Source: Albugo candida (taxonomy: Eukaryota > Oomycota > Peronosporomycetes > Albuginales > Albuginaceae). Taken from it: a stretch of 64,000 bases of DNA. How positions within the stretch are numbered: position 1 is the first letter of the stretch; every line of letters starts with the position of its first letter. Shown in pieces: positions 61,093 to 64,000 of this stretch. The notes beneath the pieces are model-generated. The model did not search any database and was not told where the DNA came from. It worked only from the letters and a program-made list of their open reading frames with translations. The stretch lies in assembly GCA_905220665.1 (NCBI GenBank), contig CAJNAR010000152.1, forward strand, positions 682,001-746,000, read 5' to 3'. Made by a program: the position numbers and the translations under genes.

Positions 61093-62482
61093 ATGCTGGA
61101 AACACTTACGGATAAAGAATTAGAGCTGAAAAGATCTGTTCAAGAAACCTTGCAGACTCAGGGAGTTTTGGCTAAGCTCAAAGTAAGAGACAATTGAATT
61201 GTTTCTTTGGTCAGAATTGTGATCTTTTCGTTTACGATCTCAGGCTGAATTGCGAAGCGCTGTGTTTCAAGTTTTACAACAACAGAATGTGCAATCGAAA
61301 AGCGTTAAGACATGTCGACGAAGAGAGAAACTCATCGCTGAGAATGCTCGCGAGTACGCAGTGAGTTTGGAATTGTGTCTTGACTTTCTAAAAAGCTTGG
61401 AGCTGGATCACACTTTTTCGGTTTTGAGGACTGAGGCAAATTGCAGTGAATCCGTACGTGAGATAGTAACAATGCAGAAACCCTTAAACTCACATTTTTT
61501 TCGGTTGAGGGGTTATAAAGGACAGCAATGTGGTGAATTACAGACGACATCTTTTGCAGGAGTTCAAGCTGCCTTTAACAGCAGAAAGTTGTGAGAAACC
61601 GGTGTTATTCGACCTTATGAAGACATTCTGGACTCTTCCAGCAGAGAACCAGCAAAGTGTACTGGAGGGTAAAGCCACAGATCACATATTGGAATATGAA
61701 GTGCATCCGTCAAGTGGAGAAGATTCCGATAGCGCTCATAGCGATACCGCGCCTGAGATCTTGTCGGCAGCATCAACAGTCGATTGTAGCGAAAGAGAAA
61801 ACAAGTCAACAAAATTATCAGCATTCATGCATCATGGCTATCTTGGAAACATGACCAAAGCCGATGACGTCAACACACGCAAAGGAGATAAAGATCAAGT
61901 TGAAATCGTAAGCTTCTTGAAAATATCTTGCTATTGATTCTTAGCACTTGCAAACTATAGCGTGAGGACGAAGAAGTCAACGACGATGACGAACATCAAC
62001 TTGGCACACTAGATGCAAAACTACAAGCTATGGAAGCCGAGGATGAGACTGGCATCCTGGAAAAGCTACGCGCGACATTACTAGTTGATCAAGATAGAGC
62101 AGAAGATCCGGATTCTGAGTCAGACTCAAGTAAAGTACCATCACACAATATCACGGACTCGAACCTAAAACCATCAGCGAGAAAAGACTCTGTCGACCAA
62201 GACGCCAATTATGGTAGTGATTTCGAAGAGGAAGAGTTTGAAGAGGAAATTGCGAGGTGCGCCTCCCCTGAAAACACATGAAAGCCTTGTCTGACTGCTT
62301 GTCTATCTACCAGCGAGATCTCCGAAGCATCGAGTCTTGAACAAGCTTCTCAAGCTTCCGTGATTTCGGAGCGTGATGCAGAGCTTGTCGAGCAGATTCA
62401 AAAAGATAAAGTTGTGCTTGATGAAATCGCCTTACAAAGCTACGATTACATTGAAGCAATTGAGCATCCTCATACACTCTAA
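61093..62482 (+). CDS. FOP (FGFR1OP/CEP43)-like centrosomal/basal-body protein
   Basis: Five exons (61093-61182, 61244-61453, 61521-61907, 61961-62256, 62314-62482) give 383 aa. The N-terminal 100 residues match the FOP/FOR20 TOF-LisH dimerisation module: LKRSVQETLQTQGVLAKLKAELRSAVFQVL, EYAVSLELCLDFLKSLELDHTFSVL. The rest is acidic and low-complexity with short helices. FOP sits at centriolar satellites and basal bodies and is needed for cilium assembly, which fits a flagellated spore. The acceptor before exon 3 (AAAG) is weak. Its TAA stop (62480-62482) interlocks with the TAG of the gene on the other strand (62481-62479). Confidence 0.8.
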
Positions 62483-63161
62483 CTACGACGCGTCAAAGCC
62501 TGAGCCAGCTTCTCATTAGTCATACATTCTGGATGGATGAAATAATGCTTGGAATTCGCCTGGAAAGTTCTCATGGGATGCATTGAAGATGCTGGTGGCC
62601 TTACTGCAGATAGAGGAAATCGCGTCTCCTGAATCCCACCAAAGAGCGTGACTGTATTGACTGTGAGCATCGTATCCGGAGAAAGCTCATTTGCTTGTGG
62701 CGTCATCCACATCTTCAAAATGTATGGCTTGAACAAAACTTGAAACAAAGTTGTGGTACCAATTCCGAAAATCTGCAAAGGATCACGAAATTGGAACAGG
62801 AGAGGTTATAAGACATGGCACATTACCATAATGGTACCGCACATGGCCCACTGCACAACGAGGAGTAAGCTTTTTGATTGAGATGAAAAGGGATGGAGAC
62901 AAATACCTTTGCGACCGGAGAACGGGAAACCTGATTCACGAGACATAGCGTTGGCATACCGATTGATGTGAGGATACATGAAGTGATAGAGACGCCTTTC
63001 ATCACACGCACGGCGCGTGCCATGGGAGCGGAATACACCAAGACTGAGTCTGTCTCATTGTTAATTGTGGAAAGTGCACTGGCTCCTAATTGGATCGAGT
63101 TCGTAAGTCTGATTCCGTATTGTCCAATGTGTGAAAGTTTTCTGCGGGACAGAGCAAACAT
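62479..63161 (-). CDS. TMEM70/TMEM186-like mitochondrial inner-membrane protein
   Basis: Three exons (63161-62907, 62850-62827, 62772-62479) give 190 aa. Exon 2 codes only WAMCGTIM. The N-terminus MFALSRRKLSHIGQYGIRLT is a good mitochondrial presequence. SVLVYSAPMARAVRVMKGVSITSC leads into a first membrane hairpin, and IMIFGIGTTTLFQVLFKPYIL forms the second, the arrangement of the TMEM70/TMEM186/TMEM223 family. TMEM70 acts in ATP synthase (and complex I) assembly. C-terminal residues contain MLTVNTVTLFGGIQETRF, comparable to the family's conserved end. Which family member it is cannot be fixed here. Confidence 0.72.
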
Positions 63162-63313
63162 GTGGTTATGAATTGATTTCGAGAGTATAAATTTACAGAG
63201 GAATGTGTATGATATAGAATGCTTTTGTAACAATGTTTTGGGTGTGTCAGTAGCCAGAGAGTATTACCCTGATGCGTACGGTTGGTGAATAGGCATTTTT
63301 ATATATGGCTTAT

Positions 63314-63328
63314 ACTTTATTCATATAT
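63314..63328. repeat. Target-site duplication, left arm
   Basis: ACTTTATTCATATAT, a perfect 15-base copy of 63573-63587; the two arms bracket the SINE-like insertion exactly. Confidence 0.85.
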
Positions 63329-63572
63329 TGTCAAGGATTTCATTACACTGTTTATCTGGTTTTTTAACTACCTTCCTTGTCCTATCATGAGTCCCTGACC
63401 GTGTGAATATCACTTAAGTCTGACTTCAAACCTAGGGAGGCAGATATTTTCCAAGCTTATTGCTTGGGTGGGCTCAAACCGCTGCCCACACTGCCGGGAA
63501 TCGAACTAACGACCTCCGGCAGGGGCTCCGTGCGCTCAAGTGATTAATCGACTGAGCTGGGCACGGAGACCC
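63329..63572 (-). mobile_element. SINE-like retroelement, copy 2, full length with TSD
   Basis: Read on the minus strand, the 244-base element begins GTCTCCGTGCCCAGCTCAGT, resembling a tRNA A-box region (GCTCAGTCGATTAATCAC), and carries a B-box-like AGTTCGATTCC about 50 bases later. A tRNA-unrelated body follows and is shared with 21641-21810. A perfect 15-base target-site duplication flanks it. It has no coding capacity, so it would depend on a LINE-type enzyme in trans. The intact TSD suggests a fairly recent insertion. Confidence 0.85.
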
Positions 63573-63587
63573 ACTTTATTCATATAT
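63573..63587. repeat. Target-site duplication, right arm
   Basis: ACTTTATTCATATAT, identical to 63314-63328. Confidence 0.85.
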
Positions 63588-64000
63588 GTTGGATACGCCA
63601 TAGTTTCAGCACTGGCGAGCCTTTTCACTTGACGAAAGTACGATGTGTCTTGTAGAAAAGGAGTCGGATGTGGTACACGCATAAAGGCAAGTTTGCATGA
63701 GCCAGAGGGTCGTGGACCTTGTCCATCGCTCTAGTAAGTCATTCTCACTTTGTATGTGACGAGCATCAATGCACGTGGAATTGACATTCGAAAGTGGATC
63801 TGGTCTGAAGAGAAAACTTGATTGTGCTTCATGCTGATTGGATGCTTACAGTCGGAGATGTGCACTCGCGAAAGTGATTCGATTTTTCATCACCGGGAAG
63901 AGTGTTTAGGGAATCATTCATTTTGTATCAAAACGATGCTTTACTGTAAAGCACAGTACAAAACGTCTAAAAAAGCAGAATAGCAGAATAACTCGCGACA
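63588..64000. other. Right-edge stretch, no gene recognised
   Basis: The last 413 bases show no supported coding sequence or repeat. They may include part of a gene whose body lies outside the window. Confidence 0.4.

Noticed and set aside
63480..63570. Genuine tRNA gene on the minus strand
   Set aside because: A- and B-box-like motifs are present but the cloverleaf does not close (no matching T-stem or acceptor stem), and a TSD-flanked body shows it is a SINE head.

Overview
The window is nuclear DNA from a compact protist genome, most likely an oomycete (Albugo-like white rust is my best guess; no organism-specific marker was tested). The evidence is an EF-hand NADPH oxidase, a membrane-anchored GH72 glucanosyltransferase, a mitochondrial-type FtsZ, and flagellar genes (outer-arm dynein heavy chain, FOP). 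Introns are short (mostly 47-73 nt, GT-AG, often with a CTAAT/CTAAC-like branch site), genes lie tens of bases apart on both strands, and GC content is moderate. I found no tRNA, rRNA, CRISPR or bacterial-type operon. Splice models were built by hand; each multi-exon model listed with its exons gives a coding length divisible by three.

Region 1 (1-13.0 kb): a karyopherin (partial, minus), a ubiquitin-like/UIM/zinc-ribbon protein (minus), a hemerythrin-like protein (minus), mitochondrial FtsZ (plus), a PX protein (minus), an ERGIC-53/VIP36-type lectin (plus), a WKF-domain protein (plus) and a histidine acid phosphatase (minus).

Region 2 (13-24 kb): a coiled-coil protein, then the EF-hand NADPH oxidase behind a promoter carrying four TGACTCA heptamers. 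After it comes a gene-poor stretch holding a decayed Copia reverse transcriptase and one copy of a SINE-like repeat.

Region 3 (23.7-50.6 kb), very dense: RFC4-type clamp-loader subunit, SEC13, Rab1, GH72 enzyme, OLA1/YchF GTPase, a 12.6-kb outer-arm dynein heavy chain with N-terminal Kelch repeats, SKI3 (TTC37) and an ABHD18-type hydrolase.

Region 4 (50.6-64 kb): a 2.2-kb empty stretch, a 14-exon mitochondrial-type histidyl-tRNA synthetase, a second hemerythrin-like protein paralogous to the one at 4.6-5.5 kb, another empty stretch, a CHD1-like C-terminal protein with no ATPase, FOP, a TMEM70-like mitochondrial protein, and a second SINE-like copy flanked by a perfect 15-bp target-site duplication.

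Themes: flagellum/basal body (dynein, FOP, possibly the coiled-coil protein), early secretory pathway (Rab1, SEC13, lectin), mitochondrion (FtsZ, HisRS, TMEM70-like) and wall/redox (GH72, NADPH oxidase). Nothing suggests a horizontally acquired cluster. The least explained items are the hemerythrin-like pair, the ATPase-less CHD1-like protein, the ubiquitin-like/zinc-ribbon protein, and the SINE family.
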